Positions 44,757 through 53,722 of a stretch of 64,000 bases of DNA are shown one piece after another. The notes under the pieces are model-generated. The model did no database searches, was not told where the DNA came from, and saw only the letters and a program-made list of their open reading frames with translations. Origin of the DNA: an uncultured Cellvibrionales bacterium (lineage in GTDB: Bacteria > Pseudomonadota > Gammaproteobacteria > Pseudomonadales > Porticoccaceae); the NCBI GenBank assembly GCA_913062605.1, contig CAJXWQ010000001.1, positions 124,001 to 188,000 of the forward strand, in the 5' to 3' direction. Position 1 is the stretch's first letter, and each line of letters opens with the position of its first letter. A program made the position numbers and the translations under genes.

Positions 44757-45446
44757 TTAGCTATGATTTCCCCGGCGAATATCCCGGCCCTGTACTAGGT
44801 AGACCACTTGTTCGCAGATATTTTTAGCGTGGTCACCCACACGCTCTAATGACTTGAGTGCCCACAAAATATTCATGGAGCGGGAAATACTACGAGGGTC
44901 TTCCATCATGTAGGTAATCATTTCACGCAATGCAGTTTTATAATCCATATCGACCTGACGATCGTCTTTCATCGTAGCAATGGCCGCCTCTGCATCAAAC
45001 CGAGAAAAGGCATCCAGAGAATCGTTGAGCATTTTCCGCACGCAGTTACCAATATGACGAACTTCCATATAACCACGGGGCGCATTCCCTTCCTCTGACA
45101 ACTTGATGGCCATCTTGGCAATCTTCTGAGCCTCATCACCAATACGCTCCAGGTCACGAATGGTTTTAGTCACGGCAACCACCAGGCGCAAATCACTGGC
45201 TGCTGGCTGGCGCCGGGCAATCAGTGTGATGCAAGTTTCATCAATATCCATTTCCATTTCATCAATTCGGGATTCAACTTCAATCACCCGCTCGGCTAAT
45301 CCACTGTCCGCATCTTCCAGCGCTTTAATAGCATCGCCTACCTGCTTTTCTACCAAGCCACCCATTTCCAACATACTGGTTTTGATATCTTCCAGATCTT
45401 CGTTGAATTGCTTCGAGATGTGTTGATCAAGCTGTAACTTATCCAT
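44757..45446 (-). CDS. phoU: Phosphate signalling protein PhoU
   Basis: PhoU links Pst transport activity to PhoR inhibition. The 230-residue protein is two similar three-helix bundles. The repeated metal-binding acidic stretches are visible in EVESRIDEMEMDIDETCITLIARRQP near 62-87 and again late in MNILWALKSLERVGDHAKNICEQVVYL. ATG 45446 is chosen, since AAGGAG lies seven bases upstream. The longer open frame to 45569 overlaps pstB and is not family-like. It is the last gene of pstSCAB-phoU. Confidence 0.95.
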   Translation of the reverse strand: MDKLQLDQHISKQFNEDLEDIKTSMLEMGGLVEKQVGDAIKALEDADSGLAERVIEVESRIDEMEMDIDETCITLIARRQPAASDLRLVVAVTKTIRDLERIGDEAQKIAKMAIKLSEEGNAPRGYMEVRHIGNCVRKMLNDSLDAFSRFDAEAAIATMKDDRQVDMDYKTALREMITYMMEDPRSISRSMNILWALKSLERVGDHAKNICEQVVYLVQGRDIRRGNHS

Positions 45447-45486
45447 CAATAACTCCTTGATTGCTCCTTTTTTAGGCCCTGGCCTC

Positions 45487-46338
45487 TCAACCAAAACGGC
45501 CGGTAATATACGCTTCGGTGAGTTCATGTTCCGGCGCGGTAAACACTTTTTCTGTTTCATTGACTTCAATCAGATGGCCTAGGTGAAAATAGGCTGTCCG
45601 ATGGGAAACTCGTGCCGCCTGCTGCATGGAGTGGGTCACAATGGCAATGGTGTAATTCTGTGACAACTCGGTAATAAGCTCTTCAATTTTTGCCGTGGCA
45701 ATGGGGTCGAGAGCCGAACAGGGTTCATCCATCAAAATCATTTCTGGACTGATGGCAATGGCGCGAGCAATACAAAGCCGCTGTTGCTGACCGCCGGAAA
45801 GACTGGTGCCCGGTTGATCCAGACGATCTTTTACTTCTGTCCATAAACCGGCACGAGTTAAACTGGTCTCAACAATTTCATCCAGCTCAGCACGACGGCT
45901 GGCCAAGCCATGTAGGCGAGGGCCATAGGCGACATTGTCGTAAATACTCTTGGGAAATGGGTTGGGTTTCTGAAACACCATCCCCACTCTGGCGCGCAGT
46001 GCCACCGGGTCCATTTTGGCGGTATAAATATCTTCGCCATCCAAGGTTAGCTCACCGGAGACCACGCAACCCTCAACCGTATCATTCATCCGGTTGATAC
46101 TGCGAAGAAGGGTAGATTTACCACAACCAGAAGGACCAATCATGGCAATCACTTCGTTGCGTGCGATATCGATATTCACGTCGAAGATGGCCTGTTTGTC
46201 GCCATAAAAAACGTTAACGTTTCGCAAGCTCATTTTATGGTCATCGGCAAATGGCTCGCCCACCGCCTGATCCGGATATTGAGCATTATCCATTGCAGTT
46301 ACACCCCGTTTTAATAACGGTTCTGGAACATTTGTCAT
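45487..46338 (-). CDS. pstB: Phosphate ABC transporter ATP-binding protein PstB
   Basis: PstB powers high-affinity phosphate import. The 283-residue protein has Walker [14 protein letters not shown] near 93-105, the Q loop in [19 protein letters not shown], the signature [14 protein letters not shown] near 190, Walker [13 protein letters not shown] and the switch His in TIAIVTHSM. It has a 30-residue N-terminal extension beyond the usual start. GAGGT lies eight bases before the ATG. It follows pstA by 96 nt and precedes phoU by 40 nt. Confidence 0.96.
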   Translation of the reverse strand: MTNVPEPLLKRGVTAMDNAQYPDQAVGEPFADDHKMSLRNVNVFYGDKQAIFDVNIDIARNEVIAMIGPSGCGKSTLLRSINRMNDTVEGCVVSGELTLDGEDIYTAKMDPVALRARVGMVFQKPNPFPKSIYDNVAYGPRLHGLASRRAELDEIVETSLTRAGLWTEVKDRLDQPGTSLSGGQQQRLCIARAIAISPEMILMDEPCSALDPIATAKIEELITELSQNYTIAIVTHSMQQAARVSHRTAYFHLGHLIEVNETEKVFTAPEHELTEAYITGRFG

Positions 46339-46434
46339 CGTCTTCTACCTCAAATACTGTCTACAGTGCCTGCTATTGGCCAACCGCTGTCGTTATAAAT
46401 TGTCATTACACATTGTCGTTACAAATAGTAACCG

Positions 46435-47751
46435 CTACCAACGACGCTCCATTTTTTTACGCAATATCACTGCCAGGGTATTCATCACTATCAGGAAAGC
46501 CAGCAGCACCATAATGGCTGCCGAGGTCTTTTCCATAAAGGCACGTTCGGGGCTATCTGCCCACAGGAAAATCTGTACCGGTAACACGGTAGATGGATCG
46601 GTAAAACCACCGGGAACATCCACAATAAAAGCCACCATACCTATCATTAGCAAAGGCGCTGTCTCACCCAGAGCCTGAGCCATACCGATAATCGCGCCCG
46701 TCATCATACCGGGCATAGCCAGCGGCAATACATGATGCAGCACGACCTGCATGGGCGATGCGCCCACACCAATGGCTGCCTCTCGAATGGAAGGGGGGAC
46801 CGCTTTAATGGCCGCACGACTGGAAATAATAATGGTCGGCAAGGTCATCAGTGTTAGCACCAAACCACCTACCAAAGGCACCGAGCGCGGCACATGGAAA
46901 AAGTTGATAAAGATGGCCAACCCCAACAAGCCGAAAATAATTGAGGGTACCGCCGCAAGGTTGTTGATATTCACCTCGATAAGGTCTGTCCAACGATTAC
47001 GAGGGGCAAATTCTTCGAGATAAACCGCTGCGGCAACACCAATGGGAAAGGACAATAAAATAGTAATGATCAGGGTAAACAACGACCCCATTGCCGCACC
47101 ACGGATACCCGCTAACTCCGGTTCACGAGAATCACCCTGAGTAAAGAAATTGTGATTAAAGCGCAATTCAACCTCGCCGGCTTCCGTCAACTGCTCAATC
47201 CAACCCTGACGCTGCTCACTCATCCGCCCAACAAAAGGCCCGGCATCACTACCAATACTTTTGTAATAGGCGTCGATATCATCATCGGCGACCAACCAAA
47301 GGGTTTCACTCTGATTCAACAACTGATGATTAGCCACCAACCGATCGCGCAATCTGTAGCCTGCACCGTTACTGATGACACCGTATAACTCACGTTTGGC
47401 CTTACGACCAGACACCTCCTCAAAACGATTTTTCAGTGCCTGTTTTACAATGCCCTGAAAGTCACCAAGCACCACCTGCTGCGGGTCATTAAGGTCAGCA
47501 ATACCTAACAGATTGGCATCATAGGTTACTTCTAGCTGTATATAAGTTTGTGCAAAGGCTTTATATCCCTTACTGATAATATCGGTAAACAACAGGGCGA
47601 CACACATCAGCCCAAAGGCAATGGCCATAATGCCGTAACACCGAAAACGTTTTTCTGCCCGGTAACGTTTTGCCAGACTACGCTCGATAATGTCTGAACG
47701 GGATTGGTTCAAATTAGTCTGCTTTACACTGCCATTCTTAAGATCAGTCAT
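46435..47751 (-). CDS. pstA: Phosphate ABC transporter permease PstA
   Basis: PstA forms half of the phosphate channel. The 438-residue protein has an N-terminal cytoplasmic stretch, a first transmembrane segment at about 40-60, a long periplasmic insert of around 140 residues, and a permease core with the loop GASPMQVVLHHVLPLAMPGMM near 330-350. The insert makes it much longer than E. coli PstA but is known in pseudomonads. It overlaps the pstC end by eight nucleotides. Confidence 0.94.
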   Translation of the reverse strand: MTDLKNGSVKQTNLNQSRSDIIERSLAKRYRAEKRFRCYGIMAIAFGLMCVALLFTDIISKGYKAFAQTYIQLEVTYDANLLGIADLNDPQQVVLGDFQGIVKQALKNRFEEVSGRKAKRELYGVISNGAGYRLRDRLVANHQLLNQSETLWLVADDDIDAYYKSIGSDAGPFVGRMSEQRQGWIEQLTEAGEVELRFNHNFFTQGDSREPELAGIRGAAMGSLFTLIITILLSFPIGVAAAVYLEEFAPRNRWTDLIEVNINNLAAVPSIIFGLLGLAIFINFFHVPRSVPLVGGLVLTLMTLPTIIISSRAAIKAVPPSIREAAIGVGASPMQVVLHHVLPLAMPGMMTGAIIGMAQALGETAPLLMIGMVAFIVDVPGGFTDPSTVLPVQIFLWADSPERAFMEKTSAAIMVLLAFLIVMNTLAVILRKKMERRW

Positions 47752-49132
47752 ACTGTTCCCGATATTTCTTCACTACACGCAGCGCAACAAAGTTAAGCGC
47801 CAGCGTGACAACAAATAGCATCAAGCCCAAAGCAAAGGCCGCAAGCGTTTTAGGGCTATCGAATTCCTGATCTCCCACCAATAAGGTGACAATTTGTACG
47901 GTTACCGTGGTTACCGTATCGAGTGGATTAGCAGTCAACTTAGCTGCCAGACCAGCGGCCATCACCACGATCATGGTTTCACCAATGGCACGAGAAACGG
48001 CCAACAACACGCCACTAACAATTCCGGGCAGTGCGGCAGGAAAGATAACTTTTTTAATCGTTTCAGAACGTGTGGCTCCCAAGCCTAATGAACCATCTCG
48101 CAAACTCTGTGGCACAGCATTGATCACGTCATCAGCCAGAGAGGAAATAAACGGGATAATCATCACCCCCATGACCAAACCCGCCGCCAAGGCGCTCTCA
48201 GATGAGACCTCAAGACCCACGTCTTCACCGGCCTGACGAAGAAAAGGCGCAACCGTCAATGCAGCAAAAAAACCGTACACCACCGTGGGAATACCCGCCA
48301 ACACCTCTAGTGCAGGTTTGGCCAAGCCTCGTACTCTCGGGCTGGCATACTCTGCGAGATATACGGCCGACATCAACCCCACCGGTACCGCCACTAACAT
48401 GGCTATAAATGAAATCAGCAGGGTGCCCACAAATAGGGGAATGGCACCGAAACTACCCGATGAACCTACCTGGTCGCTACGGATAGCCATTTGTGGGCTC
48501 CACTCCGTACCAAATAAGAATTCTGTAGCGGGCACTGTCTGGAAAAACCGCAATGACTCAAATATGACTGATAGCAGAATGCCGATAGTGGTAAAGATCG
48601 CTACACAGGCACAGGCCAATAAAATGCCCCTGAATACCCGCTCTACCTGTTGCCTAGCACGAAGTTTGGGTGAAACTTTCACCCAACCCCAGCCCATACC
48701 GATCACGGCCAGTGACAACACCACCGCCGTCACCAAATATCGACCTGTCTGTTGTAACTGTTTCAGTGATTCCGCTGCTGCAACCAAAACAGGCTTTGCT
48801 GTTTCAGCACGAAGCGCACCACTGGCAATATTTTCAATACTGTTCAACAACAGGTTATATTCTGCAGCAGAAGCCGGTTGTTGGCCTTCTGGCAAACTAT
48901 TGATCAGCAGGGTGCTGATAATGTGTTCATCAAACAGGAGCCACAGCACCAGTAACACAGTGGAGGGTAGCGCGCACCAGATGGCAGCCCGCATGCCGTA
49001 GAAAAAGGGCAGGGAGTGCAAGTTGCGAATACCACCAAGGGGCTGAGCCAATGCCACTGAGCGTCCACGAGCCATGTAGTAGGCCACGGCACTGAGCGCA
49101 AGTAGAACAATTAATAAGTTGGCTGTTTGCAT
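47744..49132 (-). CDS. pstC: Phosphate ABC transporter permease PstC
   Basis: PstC is the second channel subunit. The 462-residue protein has extra N-terminal transmembrane and periplasmic sequence (about 1-160) before the BPD permease core, which includes VYLAEYASPRVRGLAKPALE near 265-284, the pore-loop PTVVYGFFAALTV, and the ATPase-contact loop LGATRSETIKKVIFPAALPGI near 357-377. The extension is typical of long PstC forms in gammaproteobacteria. It is separated from pstS by 163 nt that holds two hairpins. Confidence 0.94.
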   Translation of the reverse strand: MQTANLLIVLLALSAVAYYMARGRSVALAQPLGGIRNLHSLPFFYGMRAAIWCALPSTVLLVLWLLFDEHIISTLLINSLPEGQQPASAAEYNLLLNSIENIASGALRAETAKPVLVAAAESLKQLQQTGRYLVTAVVLSLAVIGMGWGWVKVSPKLRARQQVERVFRGILLACACVAIFTTIGILLSVIFESLRFFQTVPATEFLFGTEWSPQMAIRSDQVGSSGSFGAIPLFVGTLLISFIAMLVAVPVGLMSAVYLAEYASPRVRGLAKPALEVLAGIPTVVYGFFAALTVAPFLRQAGEDVGLEVSSESALAAGLVMGVMIIPFISSLADDVINAVPQSLRDGSLGLGATRSETIKKVIFPAALPGIVSGVLLAVSRAIGETMIVVMAAGLAAKLTANPLDTVTTVTVQIVTLLVGDQEFDSPKTLAAFALGLMLFVVTLALNFVALRVVKKYREQYD

Positions 49133-49214
49133 AACTGTTTCACTAATCTATTTTCGGTAATTCGACGTTTCTACAACCCAACTCTATGACCCAAATAGTT
49201 ACTTAAAACTTTAA

Positions 49215-49251
49215 TTCCCTTAAATAGGGAAGGCCTGACTATTGTCAGGCC
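49215..49251 (-). promoter_or_regulatory. Two tandem hairpins between pstS and pstC
   Basis: Perfect inverted repeats TTCCCT/AGGGAA (49215-49231) and GGCCTGAC/GTCAGGCC (49232-49251) abut each other in the pstS-pstC gap. No long T run follows on the minus strand. They could be a partial terminator or a 3' stabiliser that keeps pstS mRNA more abundant than pstCAB, common for binding-protein genes. That role is inferred. Confidence 0.6.
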
Positions 49252-49295
49252 CTAACTTATAACGGCAGGTGGGTAGATGCCGCCATTAGATCGAA

Positions 49296-50423
49296 CTAGT
49301 TAAGCTCTTCGCCTGTCATGGGCTGCTGGTTATTAATCGATGCCGCATACTGTCCACGCAACTCAGCGGGCATGGGAATCATACCCTTTTCAGCCAAATA
49401 ACCCTCTTCACCCCAGGCTTTCTCACTACTGAACTCGGCGAGGTAACCTTCGATACCCGGAACTACACCTATATGTGCTTTCTTAACGTAGAAGTACAGT
49501 GGGCGAGAGATGGGGTAAGATTTGTTGGCAATGGTATCGAACTCAGGTTCAACACCTTCAACAATGGAGCCCTGCACCTTATCGCTATTTTGATCAAGGA
49601 AGGAGAAACCGAAGATGCCCAATGCATTGGGGTTAGCTACCAGTTTCTGAACAATCAAGTTGTCGTTCTCACCCACTTCAATGTAGTAACCATCTTCACG
49701 AATTGCGTGTGCAACCGCCTTAAATACAGTTTTACCTTTTTTGTTAAAAGCACTTTCTGGAATGCCCAGTTTGGCCATCAACATTTTGATTTCACCGGCA
49801 TCCTTCGAACCACGCAGCGCAGCCAAGTCGGCAAAGTTCTTTGCGCCACCTTCCATTCCCAGTTCAGAGAATGCATCACGAGTACCGGAAGTAGGGGGAG
49901 GTCCAAGCACTTCAATCTTTGTGTTCGGCAGTGCAGGGTTAACGTCTTTCCAAGTTTTGTAGGGATTGGCTATCAGCTTGCCGTCAGGGCCTGGTACTTG
50001 AACAGCCAGTGCAAGAAATAAATCCTTACGCGTCAGCTGCATAGCGTCTTTCGCTTTGGAGTTGGCAACAACGATGCCGTCATAACCAATCAACACTTCA
50101 ATCACATCGGTTACGCCATTCTCCTGACAAAGCCTGTATTCAGACGCTTTCATACGGCGTGACGCGTTGGTGACATCTGGGTGAATGGTGCCAACACCTG
50201 AACAGAACAACTTCATACCACCACCAGAACCGGTAGATTCAACTTTTGGTGTGGCATTTCCCGTGGATTTACCGAAACGCTCGGCAACCACAGTGGCAAA
50301 GGGGTAAACCGTTGAAGAACCCACGACACTGACATAGTCGCGAGCAGCCGCCAGCACAGTTGTGCTTGCTACAGTTAGCGCCATCGCAGCGCCAACAATG
50401 GCTAATTTTTGAGTCTTATTCAC
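49296..50423 (-). CDS. pstS: Phosphate ABC transporter substrate-binding protein PstS
   Basis: PstS captures phosphate in the periplasm. The 375-residue protein has a signal peptide ending near STTVLAAA-RD (residues 20-28) and the phosphate-site motifs VVGSSTVYPFATVVAE near 34-49, STGSGGGMKLFC near 64-75 and PPTSGTRDAFSELGM near 180-194. The start is GTG with GGAGG six bases upstream. A strong PhoB box lies about 75 nt upstream. It is the first gene of pstSCAB-phoU. Confidence 0.95.
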   Translation of the reverse strand: MNKTQKLAIVGAAMALTVASTTVLAAARDYVSVVGSSTVYPFATVVAERFGKSTGNATPKVESTGSGGGMKLFCSGVGTIHPDVTNASRRMKASEYRLCQENGVTDVIEVLIGYDGIVVANSKAKDAMQLTRKDLFLALAVQVPGPDGKLIANPYKTWKDVNPALPNTKIEVLGPPPTSGTRDAFSELGMEGGAKNFADLAALRGSKDAGEIKMLMAKLGIPESAFNKKGKTVFKAVAHAIREDGYYIEVGENDNLIVQKLVANPNALGIFGFSFLDQNSDKVQGSIVEGVEPEFDTIANKSYPISRPLYFYVKKAHIGVVPGIEGYLAEFSSEKAWGEEGYLAEKGMIPMPAELRGQYAASINNQQPMTGEELN

Positions 50424-50482
50424 TTTTGCCTCCAGGGCTTGTCGTTAATCATCGAACGACATACTAATTTTCAATGATGACA

Positions 50483-50516
50483 ACTATATGAACCCTCTGT
50501 GACAGTAATATGACAA
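50483..50516 (-). promoter_or_regulatory. PhoB box and -10 of the pst operon
   Basis: Read on the minus strand, TTGTCAT (50516-50510), four bases, then CTGTCAC (50505-50499) form a near-consensus PhoB site. TATAGT (50488-50483) follows ten bases later as the -10. The same ten-base spacing is seen at phoB, which supports both. Confidence 0.9.
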
Positions 50517-50660
50517 AACGGCACGAAGCCGTTTTGGGCGTCGGCTTTGCCGACGGGCGCAGCCCGATGGACAAGGATGTCCCGAGTCACTAGTTTGCAG
50601 GACAGCAAATTTGTACCCAAGAGGCATAAAGGCGAGCACCACGGATGGTGCGAGTCACTA
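50515..50660. repeat. Chain of six short hairpins between pstS and the TRAP genes
   Basis: The 354-nt region 50424-50777 has no gene. Its middle is a run of perfect small inverted repeats: AAAACGGC/GCCGTTTT (50515-50535), CGTCGGC/GCCGACG (50539-50555), GGGC/GCCC (50555-50565), GGACA/TGTCC (from 50569), TTTGC/GCAAA (from 50594) and GCACC/GGTGC (from 50636). The last parts share the spacer GAGTCACTA at 50584 and 50651. It resembles dispersed intergenic repeats (REP/BIME-like) of gammaproteobacteria. It starts at the outer edge of the pst PhoB box. The remainder, 50661-50777, would hold the TRAP promoter, but I see no clear hexamers. Confidence 0.75.
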
Positions 50661-50777
50661 ACTTTTACATGGCTGCACCTAACCTAAATAGCACAAAGGC
50701 AAGAAACAAACCCCATGATGAGTCTAGGCACTATTGAACGTATAATGAGCAACCGTTTTTAAGACCTAATAAAAATA

Positions 50778-51350
50778 ATGCCTGTGACTACTAGCAGTAC
50801 CCTTATCCGTGTTCTGGAACGGCTAGCCCGAGGTATCGACTGCTTCACTGAATGGACTGGCCGAATCATTGCGTGGTTAACCTTGGCGATGATGGCCCTT
50901 ACCTGCGCTGTTGTGGTGATGCGCTACTTTCTCGGGTCAGGCTCTATTGCCTTGCAAGAATCCGTCACCTACCTGCATGCACTGGTTTTTTTACTGGGTG
51001 CCGCTTACACCTTAAAGCGCGGTGGCCATGTGCGAGTGGATATCCTCTACCAAAAATTCACACCTCGTGGCCAAGCGCTAGTGGATGCTTTGGGCGCTGT
51101 GCTATTTCTAATCCCTGTCAGCTTGTTAATTCTCATCTTCAGCTGGGACTATGTGGCCAATAGCTGGGCTGTTCATGAAGTCTCAAAAGAGACGCAGGGG
51201 TTGCCCTGGGTCTATCTGCTCAAAACCCTGTTACTGGTGATGCCAGTGACCATGCTGCTGCAAGGGGTAGCCGAAATTATCAAAAACCTGTTGTTCTTTT
51301 TTCGTCTTGGTGGAGAACATACTGGCGAGCAACAGGAGGGAATGGTCTGA
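50778..51350 (+). CDS. TRAP transporter small permease (DctQ family)
   Basis: A 190-residue membrane protein with four hydrophobic segments and the DctQ pattern: VVVMRYFLGSGSIALQESVTYLHALVFLLGAAYTLKRGGHVRVDILY near residues 47-93, split here only for reference to QESVTYLHALVF and GGHVRVDI. The ATG has no clear ribosome site. It overlaps the start of the large permease (TGATG). DctQ and DctM together import organic acids using a sodium gradient and a periplasmic DctP protein. No DctP gene is near, so the substrate is unknown. Confidence 0.9.
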   Translation: MPVTTSSTLIRVLERLARGIDCFTEWTGRIIAWLTLAMMALTCAVVVMRYFLGSGSIALQESVTYLHALVFLLGAAYTLKRGGHVRVDILYQKFTPRGQALVDALGAVLFLIPVSLLILIFSWDYVANSWAVHEVSKETQGLPWVYLLKTLLLVMPVTMLLQGVAEIIKNLLFFFRLGGEHTGEQQEGMV

Positions 51351-52720
51351 TGGCCGAATATATTCCCCTACTGATGTTTGTGGTGGTCTGCCTGGTCTTG
51401 ATGGCAGGCTATCCCGTAGCCTTTTCTCTGGCAGGCACTGCACTCTTATTTGCCATAGTGGGTAACATGGCCGGCCATTTCGATATGGCATTTCTCCATG
51501 CATTGCCCAATCGGCTCTACGGCACCATTGATAACACCACCCTGATCGCCGTGCCGTTGTTTGTATTAATGGGCGTGATGCTAGAAAAATCCAAATTGGC
51601 GGAAGACCTACTCGACAGCATGTCGCTGCTATTCGGCAAATTTAAAGGTGGCCTGGGTATTTCTGTCGTCATCGTAGGAATGCTGTTGGCAGCCAGTACC
51701 GGTATTGTCGGCGCTACCGTGGTGACCATGGGGTTGATGTCTCTGCCCACCATGCTGAAACGCGGCTATTCTCCCGCGCTGGCCACAGGCTCTATTTGTG
51801 CCACTGGTACGCTAGGGCAAATCATCCCTCCCTCCATTGCTCTGGTATTGCTGGGGGATATTCTCTCCAGTGCCTACCAACAAGCTCAACTTTCGATGGG
51901 TATTTTCACCCCCAAGACGATGTCCATTGGCGACCTATTTGTCGGCGCCATTATTCCGGGCTTACTGTTGGTGGTGATGTATATAGGCTATCTGATAATC
52001 ATTTCCCGGCTCAAGCCAGACGCCGCACCCGTTGCCGAAGTAGATGAGAACAATCATCTCAGTGCCTTTCGCCTGCTGAGAAGCTTGTTACCACCGGTAG
52101 TGTTGATCATTGCCGTACTGGGTTCTATTTTGACTGGGATCGCCACACCCACCGAAGCCGCAGGCGTTGGCGCATTTGGCGCTACCTTACTGGCCATCAC
52201 ACGAGGGCAACTCTCCATCGCACGATTGCGAGAAGTTGCCCGCTCGACCACCGAAGTGACCGCGATGGTATTTCTGATTCTTATCGGGGCTGCCGTGTTC
52301 TCTCTGGTGTTTCGCGGCTTTGGTGGTGAGGAGCTGGTAGAGGCGCTATTTCATGATATTCCCGGCGGGATCGTCGGTGCCACCCTTGTTGTCATGTTGG
52401 TGATATTCCTACTCGGGTTTATTCTCGACTTTATTGAAATTACCTTTGTAGTTGTGCCCATCGTCGGCCCCGTGCTGCTCGCTATGGGACTTGATCCGAT
52501 TTGGCTTGGGATCATGATTGCCGTCAACCTGCAAACCTCATTTTTGACCCCACCCTTTGGTTTTGCCCTGTTTTACCTGCGTGGCGTAGCCCCGGACAGT
52601 GTTAAAACCGGTGATATTTATCGCGGCGTTATTCCGTTTATTGGTATTCAGGTCTTACTGATGTTGATGTTAGCTTTCTGGCCATCACTTGCCACCTGGC
52701 TACCCTCTGTGGTCTTCTAA
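51350..52720 (+). CDS. TRAP transporter large permease (DctM family)
   Basis: A 456-residue permease with about twelve hydrophobic segments. It has GYPVAFSLAGTALLFAI near 20-36, ASTGIVGATVVTMGLMSLPTM near 113-133, ATGSICATGTLGQIIPPSIALVL near 144-166 and the late NLQTSFLTPPFGFALFYLRG near 393-412. It contains the core transport domain of the TRAP complex. A sequence insert around residues 170-190 (AYQQAQLSMGIFTPKTM) makes it slightly longer than typical. It directly follows the small permease. Neither this pair nor the flanks include a binding protein. Confidence 0.93.
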   Translation: MAEYIPLLMFVVVCLVLMAGYPVAFSLAGTALLFAIVGNMAGHFDMAFLHALPNRLYGTIDNTTLIAVPLFVLMGVMLEKSKLAEDLLDSMSLLFGKFKGGLGISVVIVGMLLAASTGIVGATVVTMGLMSLPTMLKRGYSPALATGSICATGTLGQIIPPSIALVLLGDILSSAYQQAQLSMGIFTPKTMSIGDLFVGAIIPGLLLVVMYIGYLIIISRLKPDAAPVAEVDENNHLSAFRLLRSLLPPVVLIIAVLGSILTGIATPTEAAGVGAFGATLLAITRGQLSIARLREVARSTTEVTAMVFLILIGAAVFSLVFRGFGGEELVEALFHDIPGGIVGATLVVMLVIFLLGFILDFIEITFVVVPIVGPVLLAMGLDPIWLGIMIAVNLQTSFLTPPFGFALFYLRGVAPDSVKTGDIYRGVIPFIGIQVLLMLMLAFWPSLATWLPSVVF

Positions 52721-52785
52721 GCAATCAACTGCTAACAAAGAGAGCTACCAACTATTAGTAATAATAACAATGTGAGGAGTCACCC

Positions 52786-53184
52786 GTGACAGCTATCAAC
52801 CAACCACCACAACCCCGCGGGGATCTGACCCTACAGACTATCGCCATGCCGAAGGACACCAATGCCAATGGTGATATTTTTGGTGGATGGCTGCTCTCAC
52901 AAATGGATCTTGGCAGCGCCATCCTTGCCCAGCGTATTGCCCAGGGGCGTGTCACCACCGTGGCCATCAGTGAAATGGCCTTTCTGCGCTCTGTACCTGT
53001 CGGAGCTATTGCCAGCTGCTACTGTGAACTGGTCAAAGTCGGCCGCAGCTCCATGACCATCAATGTGGAAGTCTGGATTAATATTGAGTCCACAAATGAA
53101 CCCGCCAAAGTCACCGAAGGCGAATTTGTGTTTGTAGCGATTGATGATGATGGTAAAACTAGGGTAGTGCCTAAACAGGGCTAA
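52786..53184 (+). CDS. yciA: Acyl-CoA thioesterase YciA-like
   Basis: A 132-residue hotdog-fold thioesterase that hydrolyses acyl-CoA. The pattern DTNANGDIFGGWLLSQMDLGSA near 25-46, with the catalytic Asp in the QMD segment, and VTTVAISEMAFLRSVPVGA near 57-75 match the YciA group. The start is GTG, with GAGGAG seven bases upstream. It lies about 65 nt after dctM. Co-transcription is possible, but no function links the two. Confidence 0.9.
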   Translation: MTAINQPPQPRGDLTLQTIAMPKDTNANGDIFGGWLLSQMDLGSAILAQRIAQGRVTTVAISEMAFLRSVPVGAIASCYCELVKVGRSSMTINVEVWINIESTNEPAKVTEGEFVFVAIDDDGKTRVVPKQG

Positions 53185-53238
53185 AAGTGCCATCAGAGAT
53201 ACAGCTCTTTTTAACTCACTGATAAACAGATAAAACTA

Positions 53239-53637
53239 ATGGCTGACACCTGTATTTGTAATCGCAATAAACCCTTCGATAAATGCTGTGGGCGCTTTCT
53301 TGTGGCTGGACAAAAGGCTAAAACCCCAGAACAATTGATGCGCTCTCGTTATTCGGCGTATGCCTTGGGCGGCTATGGGGATTATTTATTATCGACGTGG
53401 TTTTCTGCAACCGCGGCTGGGTTAACTGCCAAGGCACTTTCTGAAAAAACGATGGAATGGGTAAAACTGGAAGTATTATCCAGCAACCAAACGGGTGATA
53501 AAGCCACTGTAGAATTTAATGCCTTTTATCGCGAACCAGATCATTCCGAGGTTCAAGTGATGCACGAGGTCTCCGTCTTTCAACGGACATCGGGGCACTG
53601 GCTATATGTAGGTGGAGAGGTCTCTAGTCTACACTGA
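53239..53637 (+). CDS. YchJ family protein (UPF0225) with SEC-C-like zinc motif
   Basis: A 132-residue protein that begins with an SEC-C-type cysteine motif, CICNRNKPFDKCCGRFL, and continues with the YchJ domain TPEQLMRSRYSAYALGGYGDYLLSTW near 35-60. The motif binds zinc in related proteins. The biochemical role is not known. It lacks the second, C-terminal SEC-C motif found in longer members. No strong ribosome site precedes the ATG. Confidence 0.87.
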   Translation: MADTCICNRNKPFDKCCGRFLVAGQKAKTPEQLMRSRYSAYALGGYGDYLLSTWFSATAAGLTAKALSEKTMEWVKLEVLSSNQTGDKATVEFNAFYREPDHSEVQVMHEVSVFQRTSGHWLYVGGEVSSLH

Positions 53638-53722
53638 TCATGACCTGACACTGGTTGACCAACCAGCTCGATCAACCTACCCTTCGTTACAATTTAATAT
53701 CCACCTATGTTAGAGATTTACT

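Noticed and set aside
53651..53666. Palindrome CTGGTTG-AC-CAACCAG between the YchJ-like and FKBP genes
   Set aside because: The two-base centre makes it unlikely as an RNA hairpin, and no regulator or promoter context suggests an operator. It may be chance.
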